Positions 1 to 11,822 of a stretch of DNA of 64,000 nucleotides are shown piece after piece. Source of the DNA: Sesamum alatum (Eukaryota; Streptophyta; Magnoliopsida; Lamiales; Pedaliaceae). A model generated the notes under the pieces. That model saw only the letters and a program-made list of their open reading frames with translations, was not told where the DNA came from and ran no database searches. The position numbers and the translations under genes were made by a program. Positions within the stretch are counted from its first letter, which is position 1. Every line of letters starts with the position of its first letter. Location: contig JACGWO010000004.1 in assembly GCA_034509735.1 (NCBI GenBank), positions 12,195,395 to 12,259,394 of the forward strand, in the 5' to 3' direction.

Positions 1-422
1 TCAACTAGTGGCTATGTGTTTACTTTGGGTGGGGGAGCGGTTTCATGGAAATCTGCGAAGCAAACCTGTATTGCTAGATCTACTATGGAATCTGAATTTG
101 TGGCTCTTGAATTAGCAGGTTAAGAAGCTAAGTGGCTGAGAAATTTGGTGGGTGATGTGCCCTTGTGGGGTTCATCGGTACCTATTTCCCTACACTGTGA
201 CTCACAAGCTACAATTGGTATTGTAAAGAGTTATGCGTACAATGGAAAAAGAAGACACATTCCATCAGACATGGTGCGATGAAAGAGCTTTTAAAGAATG
301 GGATAATCTCCCTGGATTATGTGAGGTCCGAGAGGAACTTGGCAGATTCTCTCACAAAGAGGCGAACTAGGAGAGTTATTCTTGAGACCTCAAGAGCAAT
401 GGGGCTCAAACCTTTGAGCTGA
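1..422 (+). pseudogene. E0: Ty1/copia RNase H domain, C-terminal end of pol, degenerate
   Basis: Frame 1 reads a copia RNase [21 protein letters not shown], then [12 protein letters not shown] and HCDSQATIGI, which match the family core (substrate-strand RNA removal during reverse transcription). An in-frame stop interrupts it after ELAG at 121-123, and a frameshift near 262-275 moves the tail to another frame. That tail reads AMKELLKNGIISLDYV, SERNLADSLTK and MGLKPLS before a stop at 420-422. The rest of pol lies left of the window. The wording differs clearly from families A-C, so this is another copia lineage and the oldest layer on this side. Identity is secure from the motifs; loss of function follows from the stop and frameshift. 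Confidence 0.88.
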
Positions 423-447
423 CAGAATATGGTGTCAAGCAACATGG

Positions 448-547
448 AATCCATAGCCCTATGTTTTGGGTAGTCCTCACAAGGACTTGATGGATGGAAA
501 TCCATAGCCCTATGTTCAGGGTGGTCTTTACAAGGACTTGATGGATG
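448..547 (+). repeat. Two tandem copies of a 51-bp unit downstream of E0 pol
   Basis: Copies start at 448 and 499 with AATCCATAGCCCTATGTT and end with ACAAGGACTTGATGGATG. They differ by a few substitutions (TTTTGGGTAGTCCTC against TCAGGGTGGTCTTT). The array lies just after the pol stop, in the 3' untranslated part of E0. Confidence 0.85.
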
Positions 548-1361
548 AATCCTGACAAAGAATGGATCAGGAGGATAGTTTCATAGCTTGATCCTTGAGT
601 GGTCTATATTTATAGACTTGATGAAACTATCAAAATGAGTGTGCAGGTGGGTCGCCTTCTATGTAAGATAATGCGCTCTTTCTAGAGCACTCATCAGAAA
701 CCAATGTACGAGCGCAGGGCCGTTAATAGCGCTTAGCTTTTATCGCGGAACAACAGTCTCCATGGAAATAATACGTGTTGTGGGGGTCTCAACTTAAGCT
801 ATTGAAAGTTCAAGAGCTTGTCACTTTCATTAGCTGAGTTGTTGCCTCACTTCACTACGCATTAATTGAATCGGAAGATATTAATGCTTAAGTATTTTTT
901 CCTTCTTTCACTCGGAAAACCTATTTTCTTTCCCTAACCAGTTAGTCATTCATGGGGATTGTGGGGAATGACTACTCATTAGGCATTTCCTTTGTCCCAC
1001 ATTGCTTACAAAACATTTTTTCTTCTTATTCATATAAAGTTCTTTTACTCCTTATCAATTAAGAAGTGTGGGTATGGAAAATTTTGGTAAAAATGCCACA
1101 CGCGCGCGTGCGCCCGTCCCGTCCCGGTCTGGGCTGGGCTGGCCCGCGCGTGATTATAATATTTTTTGCAGAAAAAACATTGAAAAAACCCACAATTTCC
1201 TTCTCTTTCTCTGATTTTTGCAGAAACGTTGACTAAGTCCCACCATATCCGTTGAAACCTGGACTCGGTCCACTTTGTTGAGGAAAATCAGCATTGCCTA
1301 ATCTGATTGGTTTTAGAATTCCTCTTGTTGCAAGACTCTCTACAAACCGAGGACTCTACAC

Positions 1362-1369
1362 TATAAATA
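1362..1369 (+). promoter_or_regulatory. Putative TATA box of the E0 LTR
   Basis: TATAAATA is followed about 30 bp later by GACACAG and a C/T-rich stretch. The spacing fits an LTR transcription start. Only the sequence pattern supports this. Confidence 0.5.
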
Positions 1370-1541
1370 GAGCCTCGGTTTGGTCATTTGACACAGAAAA
1401 AATCCTCCTTCCTCTTTGTTTTATCTCTTCTGCTAGACCTCTATCTTAGTTCTAAAATCTACTGTTCCAACTCTCTACAACGAGTGCACATGTTGGAGAG
1501 TGCTGTGTTAACCTTGGGGAGCAAATGGAATTTGTGATTGC

Positions 1542-3769
1542 TGAAGGACAAGCGGATCCGCCCGGGAGCGCGAGCGGAAGCGAGAAAGGCGAGAAAGTGC
1601 GTAAATTTAAATAAAATTCAAAATACGCGAATCCCAAGGGGTGTACCCTTGGGTGCTCAACCGGGCGTTCGATGTAGGATGTGTAAATATTAAAACATAT
1701 ATTTAAACACATAGGGCATAGATATATATAAAGGGAATCAATCAAAGCGTAATAAACCGTTACCTTTGATTGTCTAGCGTATGCTCCCGGCTACTAGCGT
1801 TGTTCCTTCTCCGGAATGCTCACGAAATCCAAACGTATGGATTCTCCAAAGGTGATCCACACCACACCGGAAGAAACACACGTTCTTCTTGCTAGAAAAG
1901 AACGGGTTTAGGAAGGAATCGGTTTAAGAGAAGAACACTATGAATTAGTGTTCTCTTAAACTTACTTTGTTCTTCTTCTTGATTCAAAATCAAGTGAAGA
2001 ACACAAGTGTAAGAGAGGGAGGGAGCACGAAAATTGAGAGAGAGGAGAGGATTTTTGTCTTCTCTTTTTCCTAGAAAAAGATGAATAATGAATCACTTAT
2101 GCTAGGTGTTGTATATTCTAATATATATACATAATTAATGTGATTATTGGAATGTGTCTAGGTTCATCCAAGGATGTCTAGATTCATTCCAATCAATCAC
2201 CATCAATTCTTCAATCAAGCCTACCAAAATTTATGGTATGATCAAATCATACCAAAAGGGAAGAGCTTGATTGGAGTTGATTTGTCTCTTTCCAAAAGAG
2301 ACAAGTCAACATACCACCTAGCATGAAACATGGCTGATTTTGCTTCCTCCAAGGGAGCATGTCGGCCATATTTAATTAAGGGAAGAAGTCCAACTTCTTC
2401 CTATTCCAAATTAGGAATTATTTCTCCTCTCGGGTATAATTTAACGGACCGGGTTTTATCGTAATCCAATTACGACGATCCCAATATTAAATCCAATTTA
2501 ATGTCCACTTAAATTATTCCCGTTGATCTTTTAATCCAATTAAAAGATCCAACGTCTCAACATCTCAACTTTCCATATATAATCGAAAATCCAATTTACC
2601 GATTAAATGAAAGCCCGATACAATATCGGCCCGTCCATCCAATGGACTTTCCCTTAAGTAATCCAATTACTTATTATATCCTTCGAGATTGACTCCAAGT
2701 TGATCTCTCAACCTCCTCGGTGATTTGTGTGTGACCCTTTAGGTTCACCCTCAGCTAGACTTGGGCCCGTGTCCCACAAGGGCCCGTTACCATGGGTGGC
2801 CGTCTAGCAACGGTCCATGGCACTAGAGACTAGGTGAATTGGCGTGAACATTTAGGCGCCGATTCCGTACGGGTACGATCCTTCCGTCTACCGTCTCTCG
2901 GCCTTAGTCTAGGGTAATGAATTGGGCGTCAGTTCCCATCCTTGACTAGGCATCTATGCTTAATACTCGAGACCACGTATGCTTCATTGCGTCGACACAG
3001 GAAACTATTCCCTGTTCGACCAACCACTGTGGCCACAGCTTCAAACAGCATGAACGTGTCTCCGAGTGCATAGGAGATACCTCTGTCACATACTGACAGG
3101 GGACGGATCCTCTTCTTGGAATCCACCGTCCTCGCTACACATTCTGACTGCACTGGACAAGGCTTATAATGATCATCTTACAGAATGATCACCTCTCGCC
3201 AGATCCAAGATACAGCCGTCCTGTGCACGTGACTGCCATGATTCCTCAAGTCTGAGGATTACTCCCGTACTATCGGAACCAGGGAATCCAATCATACCGA
3301 CCAAGCCTCCAAGGCTTCCATATGATGATCCCCGCGAGTCAGTCCAGTCGGCTCGACCCCAGTCGACCAACCCATCAAGACCGTGTAGGCGTCCCACGCC
3401 TGTCGCCGATGAAACACGGCACTCATCCAATGAACACGACTCTTGATGCAAGTCTCAATAGGACTCTCGATGCCCTGTCTCGAGGTCCTCGACTTGGAAC
3501 GTTTCAGACCCAACTCTTAATCAGTTGGTTTCATGACCACCATCCAATGCGTGGCCCAACTGCACGAGTTGTTATCCATGGTCTGTGGGCTTTGTTGCGA
3601 TATAAGTTAAACACCATTTTAACAAATGTAAGATGAGCGCAACAAAGAAGGTACCATTGGTGACGAATACTCATCTTATTCATCACATAATAATATTACA
3701 TTCACATCAAGTTGTCGGATAGGTTACAAATTGCCAAACCTATTGGCTTTCTGGTCACCTATTCCAACA
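1542..3769 (-). repeat. E1 3' LTR (family A), 2228 bp
   Basis: On the element strand it starts TGTTGGAATAGGTGACCAG and ends GGATCCGCTTGTCCTTCA. It differs from the other LTR by about ten substitutions, one extra 9-bp unit near 1583 (a GCGAGAAAG repeat) and single-base indels. A run of short palindromes at 2459-2707 matches the array in the E6 LTR; its perfect arms include TCGTAAT, ATTAAAT, GATCTTTTAAT, GTCCAT and AAGTAAT, each around CCA on this strand. Confidence 0.95.
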
Positions 3770-3781
3770 ATCTCCCACTTG
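3770..3781 (-). other. E1 polypurine tract
   Basis: On the element strand CAAGTGGGAGAT sits immediately before the 3' LTR start TGTTGG. This purine run primes plus-strand DNA synthesis in LTR retroelements. The same string precedes the 3' LTRs of E4, E5 and E7. Confidence 0.85.
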
Positions 3782-3783
3782 AC

Positions 3784-5183
3784 CTAAAGCCAATCACCCA
3801 TTGACCTCGAACCTCTTATTCAGATGGTGAGTATGGGCAACTTGCGACATGGGCTTAGCAAGTGGATCTGCTATGTTTTCTGCGGAGCTGACTCGGTCCA
3901 ACCGAACGTCACTCCTGCTATCCATCTCTCTAAGAGATGGTAGCGTCTAAGAATATGCTTGGATCGTGATGAGATCTCGGTTCCTTTGCTAGCGCTATCG
4001 CCCCGTTGTTATCATAAAAGATAATTACAGGCTTAGCAATGCTAGGTACTACATCCAACCCTTGGATGTAGCTCATCAACCAAACCACTCCTTAGCAGCT
4101 TCCAAAGCCGCTATGTATTCAGACTCTGTGGTGGAGTCCGCCGTGGTAGCCTGCTTGGAACTCTTCCAAGCAACCACGCCACCATTAAGTTTGAATACAT
4201 AACCAGACTGAGACTTGGCATCATCGTCATCCGACTGGAAGCTAGCGTCGCTATAGCCTTCCAGTATCAACTCTCCACCGCCGTAGATCAAGAACATATC
4301 CTTAGTCCTATTCAGGTACTTCAGGATAGTCTTGACTGCACTCAAGCGAAAGCCACATCAGGTCTAGTGCATTGAACAGCATACTGTATGCTGCCTACGG
4401 CTGAAGCATAGGGGATGTCCAACATCCGTTTAAGCTCCTCATCAGTCTTAGGAGACTGCTTCTTGGATAACTTAATTCCATGCCTCATTGGAAGGAATCC
4501 TCGTTTTGAGTTCTCCATCTTGAATCTCTTCAAGACTTTCTCAATGTACGAGGACTGGGCCATTCCTAACATCCTTTTAGATCTATCCCTGTAGATCTTG
4601 ATGCCAAGGATGTAGGATGCCTCGCCCATATCCTTCATGGAGAATTGCATTGGCAGCCAAGCTTTAGTGGTACCCAACATCTTAGCATCATTCCCAATGA
4701 GCAAGATGTCATCCACGTAAAGCACCAGAAACGCAACTGAGCTCCCACTGATCTTGATGAAATCATATCCCCGTATGACTTCATCCAAACGTATGTTCCA
4801 GCTTCGGGTTTAACCCCTTTTGGTGGATCTGCTAGGGTCCAAACCTTGTTTGTACCCATCGAGTCCATCTCGGATTTCATGGCCTCAAGCCACTTGTCCG
4901 AATCGATGTCCGACATCGCTTCTCTGTACGTCTTTGGATCATTATCCAACTGACCGGTCAGGCCCAGAAATCCATACCTATCAGGTGCATGGGATACTCT
5001 GGCCGACCTACGGAGGACTGGAACAATATCAGTGGGAACCACTGGCTCAGATGTCACTGCCGCCTCATGGGGTACCTCACTTTGATTCCTCAAGGAGTAC
5101 CTCATTGCGTCGACTAGCCGATGGAAAACCTTTTTCCAAGAACACTGCGTTTCGCGAGACAAAAAACCTTTTCCTCGGAGGGA
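3784..5183 (-). pseudogene. E1: integrase-RT linker, reverse transcriptase (5' part deleted) and RNase H
   Basis: On the minus strand the linker reads VLRRSARVSHAPDRYGFLG and AMSDIDSDKWLEAMKSEMDS, then WTLADPPKGVKP. The text then jumps near 4795-4812 straight to the region just before the RT palm. Compared with E5 about 340 bp are missing, including the MDVK segment with the first catalytic Asp. Downstream, VLYVDDILLIGND (YVDD at 4708-4719), YILGIKIYRDRSKRMLG and the RNase H stretch SGYVFKLNGGVVAWKSSKQ are readable. The tail from about 4076 to the stop at 3784-3786 is shifted out of frame but still similar to AHTQHLEKM...GDWL. Without the first Asp this RT cannot work. Confidence 0.9.
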
Positions 5184-6490
5184 TCATAGAAATAATACCC
5201 CGCAGTTTCTTTCGGATAGCCAATAAAACCTGCATAAACTAGACCTCGAGTCCAGTTTATCTCCCACTAATCTCTTGACATATGCGGGGCAACCCCACAC
5301 TTTCAAGTATTTGTAGGAGGCAGGCTTGCCATGCCATATCTCATATGGCGTCTGGGATACCCTTTTAGATGGCGCCAAGTTCAAAAACTTTGGCCGCCGT
5401 CTCAAGAGCGTATCCCCAGAAGGAAAGGGGTAGTTCGGTAAAACTCATCATGGATCGGACCATGTCCAACAAGGTCCGATTCCTCCTTTTCAGACACACC
5501 ATTAAGTTGCGGTGTTCCAGGAGGGGTCCACTGAGAGAGAATCCCATTCTCTTTTTAGATAATCAGTAAACTCACCACTCAAATACTCTCCACCTCGGTC
5601 CGACCGAAGGGCTTTGATCTTTCGACCGGTTTGGTTCTCTACTTCAAGTCTGTATTCCTTAAACCTTCCAAAGGCTTCAGACTTGTACCTCATCAGGTAA
5701 ACATAACCATACCGTGAGTGATCATCGGTAAAGGTTATGAAGTACGAGTACCCACCTCTAGCCTGAGTATTTAGTGGACCACAGACATCTGTATGGATCA
5801 AATCCAACAGACCACTGGCTAGCGTACTTTGTCCAACAAAGGGTTTCTTGGTCATCTTTCCCTTTAGACAGGATTCGCAGGTCGGTAGGTTGTCCAAATC
5901 GTCTATTTCTAGACTCTTTGAGTCCACAAACCTTCTTATCCTATCTTTAGAGATATGACCTAACCTTGCATGCCATATCTGTGCGTTATTATGATCATCA
6001 CGTTTTCGTTTGTGTTCTGCAGTCATAATCCAATTAGACTGTTGAAGTATGTACAAACCGTTGACCAATGTACCAAGCAAATGAGAAATACCATCTTTGA
6101 TAATGAAAAAACCGTTTTTATTGATGGTAAATTCATATCCCTCCTTATCAAGGACCGGGATGGAAACAATGTTTTAATCATGCTAGGTACATAGAAACAG
6201 TCGTTCAGTACAATCCTAACATGACTACTAATGGCTAACTCTAGTGATCCTACGGCCTCCGCAGCAACGGCCTTGCCATCGCCTAGCCTCAGGATCATCT
6301 CATCCTTGGTTAGCCTTCTGCTTCTTTGCAGTGCCTGCAAATCATTGCAGATGTGAGCACCACACCCGGTATCCAATACCCATGAAGCAGAATTAGTAAT
6401 CATATTAACTTCAACCACAAACACACCTGGGTTGGAGAGGAGTTGTGGGCACTCCCTCTTCCAATGCCCTTTCCCTTGGCAATGCATGCA
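5184..6490 (-). pseudogene. E1: CCHC knuckle, aspartic protease and integrase, frameshifted
   Basis: The CCHC knuckle CMHCQGKGHWKREC maps to 6449-6490 and the protease DTG to 6371-6373 (WVLDTGCGAHICND). After a frame change near 6060 comes the integrase zinc module IWHARLGHISKDRI...PTCESC, then the catalytic core with HTDVCGP and LRSDRGGEY. A further frame change near 5510-5550 precedes RNRTLLDMVRSMMSF, and another precedes TPYEIWHGKPASYKYLK. The order protease, integrase, RT identifies Ty1/copia. The breaks mean no single polyprotein can be made. Confidence 0.9.
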
Positions 6491-7289
6491 GACATCATTT
6501 GCCTTGGACCGCTGAGAACCATGGGCCTTCCCTTTCCCTTTGCTCGGTCCAACCGGAGCAACAGGGACGCCCGGAGCGCGAGCAGGGCCGCAACCGTCTT
6601 CCCTTTGCCCTTCTTCCTCTTCCAGCGTCCGGCCCTCTTGCCATTCGCCTTGGAGGTCGAAGCCTCTCCTATCAATACCGCCGGCGCCGACTTGTGGGTC
6701 GTTGCCTCGTATTGGACCAGCATGTTGATCAACTCATGAATAGACTTCTCAAGTCCGTTCATGTTGTAGTTTACAACAAACGGGTCATAGGATGGAGGAA
6801 GCGACTGGAGGATCACGTCAATGTACGTGTCATTGTTAAGCCCAGCTTTAAGGTCCTCGAGTTTCTCCACTAGGGAGAGCATCTTGACCCCATGACTCTG
6901 TACAGACGCTCCTTCAGCGAGCTTGGTGCCAAAGAATGCTTTTGTGGCGGCATATCTAATATGCCTATCCGGAACCGCATAAACCTCGTTCATTCGGAGC
7001 ATTATGGCGGAGACGTTGTCCAGCCTCTCATACTGCTTCTGGATGTCGTTAGACATCGAAGCTAGTATGATACTGCGTACTTTCCGGTTGTCCTCATGCC
7101 ATTTCTCGAACGTCAAACGTTCTTCAGGCGTGGACCCCTCCGGTAAGTTGCTCGGTGGCGGCTCGTCCAAGACGTAGCCTTGGTTCTCGAAAACCGAGGA
7201 CAATCCTCAGGTTTCTCAGCCAGTCCGAGTAGTTCGTTCCGTTGAATTTGTTTAGTCTCAAGAATCATGGTTAACGGGTTCTTAGACAT
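6400..7289 (-). pseudogene. E1: gag (UBN2-type capsid/nucleocapsid), frameshifted
   Basis: Translation should begin at the ATG complementary to 7287-7289 (MSKNPLTMILET), matching the MSKNPLS start of E5 and E7. A shift around 7200 moves the reading into the frame carrying SIILASMSNDIQKQYERLD, AVPDRHIRYAATKAFFGTK and ILQSLPPSYDPFVVNYNMN, the UBN2-type copia gag core that packages element RNA. A Lys-rich stretch (GRWKRKKGKGK) precedes the knuckle. A second shift near 6490 separates the capsid part from the CCHC finger. Confidence 0.88.
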
Positions 7290-9141
7290 ATCTACATTAA
7301 TGAAAATGTAAAGCAGAAATTAGCAGATGATGGTAATATTATTGTTCAAGTTGAAGACTTGGTCTTTTAGTCTTTAACCCTCCCACTATTTATACGAAAG
7401 TCCGCCACTCTCAAGCGGAGTTTCGGGAAACCATTTCCTAGTGGGCTTGGGATCCACAAGCGTAATCTCCATGCCCCGCTTTTACGATTCACATGAAGAA
7501 GACCTCGTGGGAGATATCCAATATCATTCTCATCCAATGAGATTCCCAAGATATTTTGCCTCACCTATTCGCATGGTTCCGAGGACTCCAAACGAACCAT
7601 GTTACTCAGTGTTAGGCCCGACCCATCAACCAAATCATGCCTCAAACTGTCGCCCCCCACGACTCGTGAGACAGGGAAACAGCGAGCGCAGTCTTTTTGT
7701 TCACAACAATAGTGCAGCTTTCCCCTAGTCCAAGTGTGCCACGACTCGTGAGACCACACTTGGGTAGTGGTAGCTTCCTCACCACATTGCTGTGGATGGA
7801 AGGCTCGGACAGACCAAAATACCATTTTGATCCAAGTCCGTTATGGGCCTAATATTTAATTTGGTCCAACCAAATGAGAGTTTGTGTGTGACCGAGACCT
7901 CATCACATTATTGTGTTTTAGCATGCATAAATATCCAATATTTAAAGCGATAAATAAATACGCCGCATGCAGAAAACATAGCATACCCCTGTTAGGATGA
8001 TCACAAGCCCAACCTATGCGACCCACTGAGCCCGCAGTGAGTCTATGGTCTGTCTAGGGTGGTCCTAAATTATTACAATAGTAATATACCCATTGTCATT
8101 CCAATGGGCCTTGTAGTGCTCTTGTTTCACGCCTTGATGCTCCTCCTTGGGGTCTCCGACTCCAATTGCTTGTTAAAATTGAAACCTCACCAATCCTATC
8201 TACTCTCATTACAACTGAAAGTAATACATTGGTAATCAGGAAAATAAGCCTTAACATCATGAGGCTGAAAAATACGGGAGATGATAGTCCCAAAAACAAG
8301 AGGCACGCAGGCCCCACCCAACAGAAAATAAATAAACATTCATTCATCCATACACAAGGTCTAGGGCTTTGTGATCATCCCATGTTGATTCCATCAACTC
8401 ACATAACATAATTATTCCAAATAATCATGCATAAATAACCAATGGATATTCCAAATATCCAAGTGATGTCCAACATCACAAAAGCATAAATATACAAATA
8501 ATATGCAAAATTCAAATTTTAAATTTAATGGACATTTTAAACAATGCATCCAATGCATGTATTAATCACAAATTAATTAAGCAAATTTAATCCAAGGAAT
8601 AATCCAATTATTCCAAAATCAAAAATGTAAAATTAACATATTTTCAGAATATTGTGCAGAAAATACAGAAAATCGAATTTTCCGGAAAAAGTCGAAAAAA
8701 CGGCACAAAACGGCCCAGCCGTTGTGCTGGCCGGCCGCCCGCGCGCACAGGGCAGCGCGCGCGCGCGCGCGCAGGCAGCAAGCCTGCGCGCCCTGCGCGC
8801 GCGCGCGCTGTGCCGCGCGCTGGCCCTCGGCCAGCAGCGGCCGGCTGCGCACAGCGCGCGCGCAGGCGCCCGCCTGCGCGCGGCCACTGCCGGCCCGACC
8901 AATTTTTTTTTTTTTTTTTTTTTTTTGTTTTTTCAAAACTGTTTCAGCACAATAAAATTAATATTATTCTGAAAATAAGCATGCAATTTTAGATCCAATC
9001 TAACAAAATTAAGCATGCCAAAAGTCCATTAAATCCAACATATTATTCATATATTTATGTAATCTAACATGCCAATAAAGCCGTTTAAAAGCAAGTAGAT
9101 CATGCCAAACACATAGATCTATGCCCCTTACATCGAACCGG
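7290..9141 (-). other. E1 leader between primer site and gag
   Basis: This 1.85-kb untranslated leader has no convincing coding capacity. Ordered parts recur in other elements. They are a poly-A run (element strand) at about 8903-8926, a GC-rich hairpin tract (8712-8900), a short hairpin at 8024-8039 (CACTG, loop AGCCCG, CAGTG on the plus strand), and two CACGACTCGTG palindromes at 7658-7668 and 7740-7750. Arg/Ala-rich frames in the GC tract occur in both directions and are compositional. Confidence 0.75.
8712..8900 (-). repeat. GC-rich hairpin tract in the E1 leader
   Basis: The tract is almost pure G+C with long GCGCGC runs inside AT-rich DNA. It contains short inverted repeats such as GCAGGC...GCCTGC (loop AGCAA on the plus strand), GCAGGCG..CGCCTGC and TGGCC..GGCCA. 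It borders a T run on the plus strand (A run in the element RNA). Equivalent tracts occur at the same leader position in E4, E5, E6 and E7. Confidence 0.8.
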
Positions 9142-9153
9142 GCTCTGATACCA
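9142..9153 (-). other. E1 primer binding site for tRNA-iMet
   Basis: On the minus strand TGGTATCAGAGC starts two bases after the 5' LTR end. It continues with CCGGTTCGATG, so pairing to the 3' arm of initiator methionine tRNA probably extends well beyond 12 nt. Confidence 0.93.
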
Positions 9154-9155
9154 CT

Positions 9156-11375
9156 TGAAGGACAAGCGGATCCGCCCGGGAGCGCGAGCGGAAGCGAGAA
9201 AGTGCGTAAATTTAAATAAAATTCAAAATACGCGAATCCCAAGGGGTGTACCCTTGGGTGCTCAACCGGGCGTTCGATGTAGGATGTGTAAATATTAAAA
9301 CATATATTTAAACACATAGGGCATAGATATATATAAAGGGAATCAATCAAAGCGTAATAAACCGTTACCTTTGATTGTCTAGCGTATGCTCCCGGCTACT
9401 AGCGTTGTTCCTTCTCCGGAATGCTCACGAAATCCAAACGTATGGATTCTCCAAAGGTGATCCACACCACACCGGAAGAAACACACGTTCTTCTTGCTAG
9501 AAAAGAACGGGTTTAGGAAGGAATCGGTTTAAGAGAAGAACACTATGAATTAGTGTTCTCTTAAACTTACTTTGTTCTTCTTCTTGATTCAAAATCAAGT
9601 GAAGAACACAAGTGTAAGAGAGGGAGGGAGCACGAAAATTGAGAGAGAGGAGAGGATTTTTGTCTTCTCTTTTTCCTAGAAAAAGATGAATAATGAATCA
9701 CTTATGCTAGGTGTTGTATATTCTAATATATATACATAATTAATGTGATTATTGGAATGTGTCTAGGTTCATCCAAGGATGTCTAGATTCATTCCAATCA
9801 ATCACCATCAATTCTTCAATCAAGCCTACCAAAATTTATGGTATGATCAAATCATACCAAAAGGGAAGAGCTTGATTGGAGTTGATTTGTCTCTTTCCAA
9901 AAGAGACAAGTCAACATACCACCTAGCATGAAACATGGCTGATTTTGCTTCCTCCAAGGGAGCATGTCGGCCATATTTAATTAAGGGAAGAAGTCCAACT
10001 TCTTCCTATTCCAAATTAGGAATTATTTCTCCTCTCGGGTATAATTTAACGGATCGGGTTTTATCGTAATCCAATTACGACGATCCCAATATTAAATCCA
10101 ATTTAATGTCCACTTAAATTATTCCCGTTGATCTTTTAATCCAATTAAAAGATCCAACGTCTCAACATCTCAACTTTCCATATTTAATCGAAAATCCAAT
10201 TTACCAATTAAATGAAAGCCCGATACAATATCGGCCCGTCCATCCAATGGACTTTCCCTTAAGTAATCCAATTACTTATTATATCCTTCGAGATTGACTC
10301 CAAGTTGATCTCTCAACCTCCTCGGTGATTTGTGTGTGACCCTTTAGGTTCACCCTCAGCTAGACTTGGGCCCGTGTCCCACAAGGGCCCGTTACCATGG
10401 GTGGCCGTCTAGCAACGGTCCATGGCACTAGAGACTAGGTGAATTGGCGTGAACATTTAGGCGCCGATTCCGTACGGGTACGATCCTTCCGTCTACCGTC
10501 TCCCGGCCTTAGTCTAGGGTATGGAATTGGGCGTCGGTTCCCATCCTTGACTAGGCATCTATGCTTAATACTCGAGACCACGTATGCTTCATTGCGTCGA
10601 CACAGGAAACTATTCCCTGTTCGACCAACCACTGTGGCCACAGCTTCAAACAGCATGAACGTGTCTCCGAGTGCATAGGAGATACCTCTGTCACATACTG
10701 ACAGGGGACGGATCCTCTTCTTGGAATCCACCGTCCTCGCTACACATTCTGACTGCACTGGACAAGGCTTATAATGATCATCTTACAGAATGATCACCTC
10801 TCGCCAGATCCAAGATACAGCCGTCCTGTGCACGTGACTGCCATGATTCCTCAAGTCTGAGGATTACTCCCGTACTATCGGAACCAGGGAATCCAATCAT
10901 ACCGACCAAGCCTCCAAGGCTTCCATATGATGATCCCCGCGAGTCAGTCCAGTCGGCTCGACCCCAGTCGACCAACCCATCAAGACCGTGTAGGCGTCCC
11001 ACGCCTGTCGCCGATGAAAACACGGCACTTATCCAATGAACACGACTCTTGATGCAAGTCTCAATAGGACTCTCGATGCCCTGTCTCGAGGTCCTCGATT
11101 TGGAACGTTTCAGACCCAACTCTTAATCAGTTGGTTTCATGACCACCATCCAATGCGTGGCCCAACTGCACGAGTTGTTATCCATGGTCTGTGGGCTTTG
11201 TTGCGATATAAGTTAAACACCATTTTAACAAATGTAAGATGAGCGCAACAAAGAAGGTACCATTGGTGACGAATACTCATCTTATTCATCACATAATAAT
11301 ATTACATTCACATCAAGTTGTCGGATAGGTTACAAATTGCCAAACCTATTGGCTTTCTGGTCACCTATTCCAACA
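9156..11375 (-). repeat. E1 5' LTR (family A), 2220 bp
   Basis: This is the partner of 1542-3769 with the same termini. The palindrome array lies at 10064-10312. The AT-rich TATATATAT stretch about 300 bp inward from the array is a possible promoter core, but this is uncertain. Confidence 0.95.
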
Positions 11376-11380
11376 ATTGC

Positions 11381-11822
11381 ACCATGGTCGTACCGCATTT
11401 TGCTTTCAAGGCAATGGATTTACCACGGCACAGCATTTTTCGTGTCTATTTTTTCCTACAGTAGTGAGTGCTATGATTCGATTGATTGATGGGTCGGGTC
11501 TAACACCTGAATAACGTGATTTCCTTGAAGTCCTCGGAATCACGTAAAAGGGTGAGGCAAAATATCTTGGAAATCCCGTTGGACGAGAATGGTATGAAAT
11601 ACCTCCCACAACACTATTTTCTATGTGAATCGTAAAAAGCTGGGTATGGAGAATTTCACTTGTGGATCTTAAGCCCACTAGGAATCCATTTCCCGAAACC
11701 GCATTTGAGAGTGATGGGCTTTCGTAGAAATAGTGGGAGAGGTTAAGGACTAAAGACCGAGTCTTAACTTAAATTTAATATTACTTCATTCTGCGTACTA
11801 TTTTCTGCTTTATCTATTATGA
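11381..11822 (+). other. E3: degraded leader, left end truncated, possibly mixed with the end of the E0 LTR
   Basis: From about 11465 the text aligns with the late leader of E4 and E5: GATTGATGGGTCGGGTCTAA, GTGAGGCAAAATATCTTGG, ACCTCCCACA and AAGCCCACTAGGAA, ending just before a gag ATG. The first 80 bases are less clear. They may be the end of the E0 LTR or a very degraded earlier leader. No 5' LTR of E3 is present, so the element is 5' truncated. Confidence 0.6.

Larger units (their letters stand above)
423..1541 (+). mobile_element. E0: 3' untranslated region and 3' LTR, interrupted by E1
   Basis: This follows the E0 pol stop and contains a promoter-like segment (TATAAATA near 1362) followed by a pyrimidine-rich leader, as expected of an LTR. 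The exact LTR start is not resolved; a candidate is near 774, where TGTTGTGGGGG occurs. A GC-rich patch (1098-1150) is embedded in otherwise AT-rich DNA. E1 is inserted after 1541, so the E0 LTR should resume at 11381. Its right border lies somewhere between 11381 and about 11462 and could not be fixed. Confidence 0.55.
1542..11375 (-). mobile_element. E1: complete family A Ty1/copia retrotransposon with TSD ATTGC
   Basis: The element is bounded by two near-identical LTRs (1542-3769 and 9156-11375) in TG...CA form. The 5-bp duplication ATTGC lies at 1537-1541 and 11376-11380. Reading on the minus strand, the order is 5' LTR, tRNA-iMet primer site, about 1.85 kb leader, gag, protease, integrase, RT, RNase H, polypurine tract and 3' LTR, the copia order. 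The coding region is broken by frameshifts and by loss of about 340 bp of RT, so the copy is not autonomous. It sits inside E0. The few LTR differences indicate a fairly recent insertion. Confidence 0.95.

Noticed and set aside
2929..3636. Frames of 70-113 codons repeated in the family A LTRs (for example 2929-3153, 3322-3636, 10435-10758, 22718-23005, 51389-51712)
   Set aside because: They recur because the LTR recurs. Reading frames are broken by small indels between copies and occur on both strands of the same DNA.
6443..6873. Plus-strand frames of 98-142 codons opposite E1 gag, and similar shadows at 40295-40636, 42134-42517, 43066-43299, 57133-57448 and 58063-58299
   Set aside because: They lie antisense to recognised gag-pol domains and show no features of their own.
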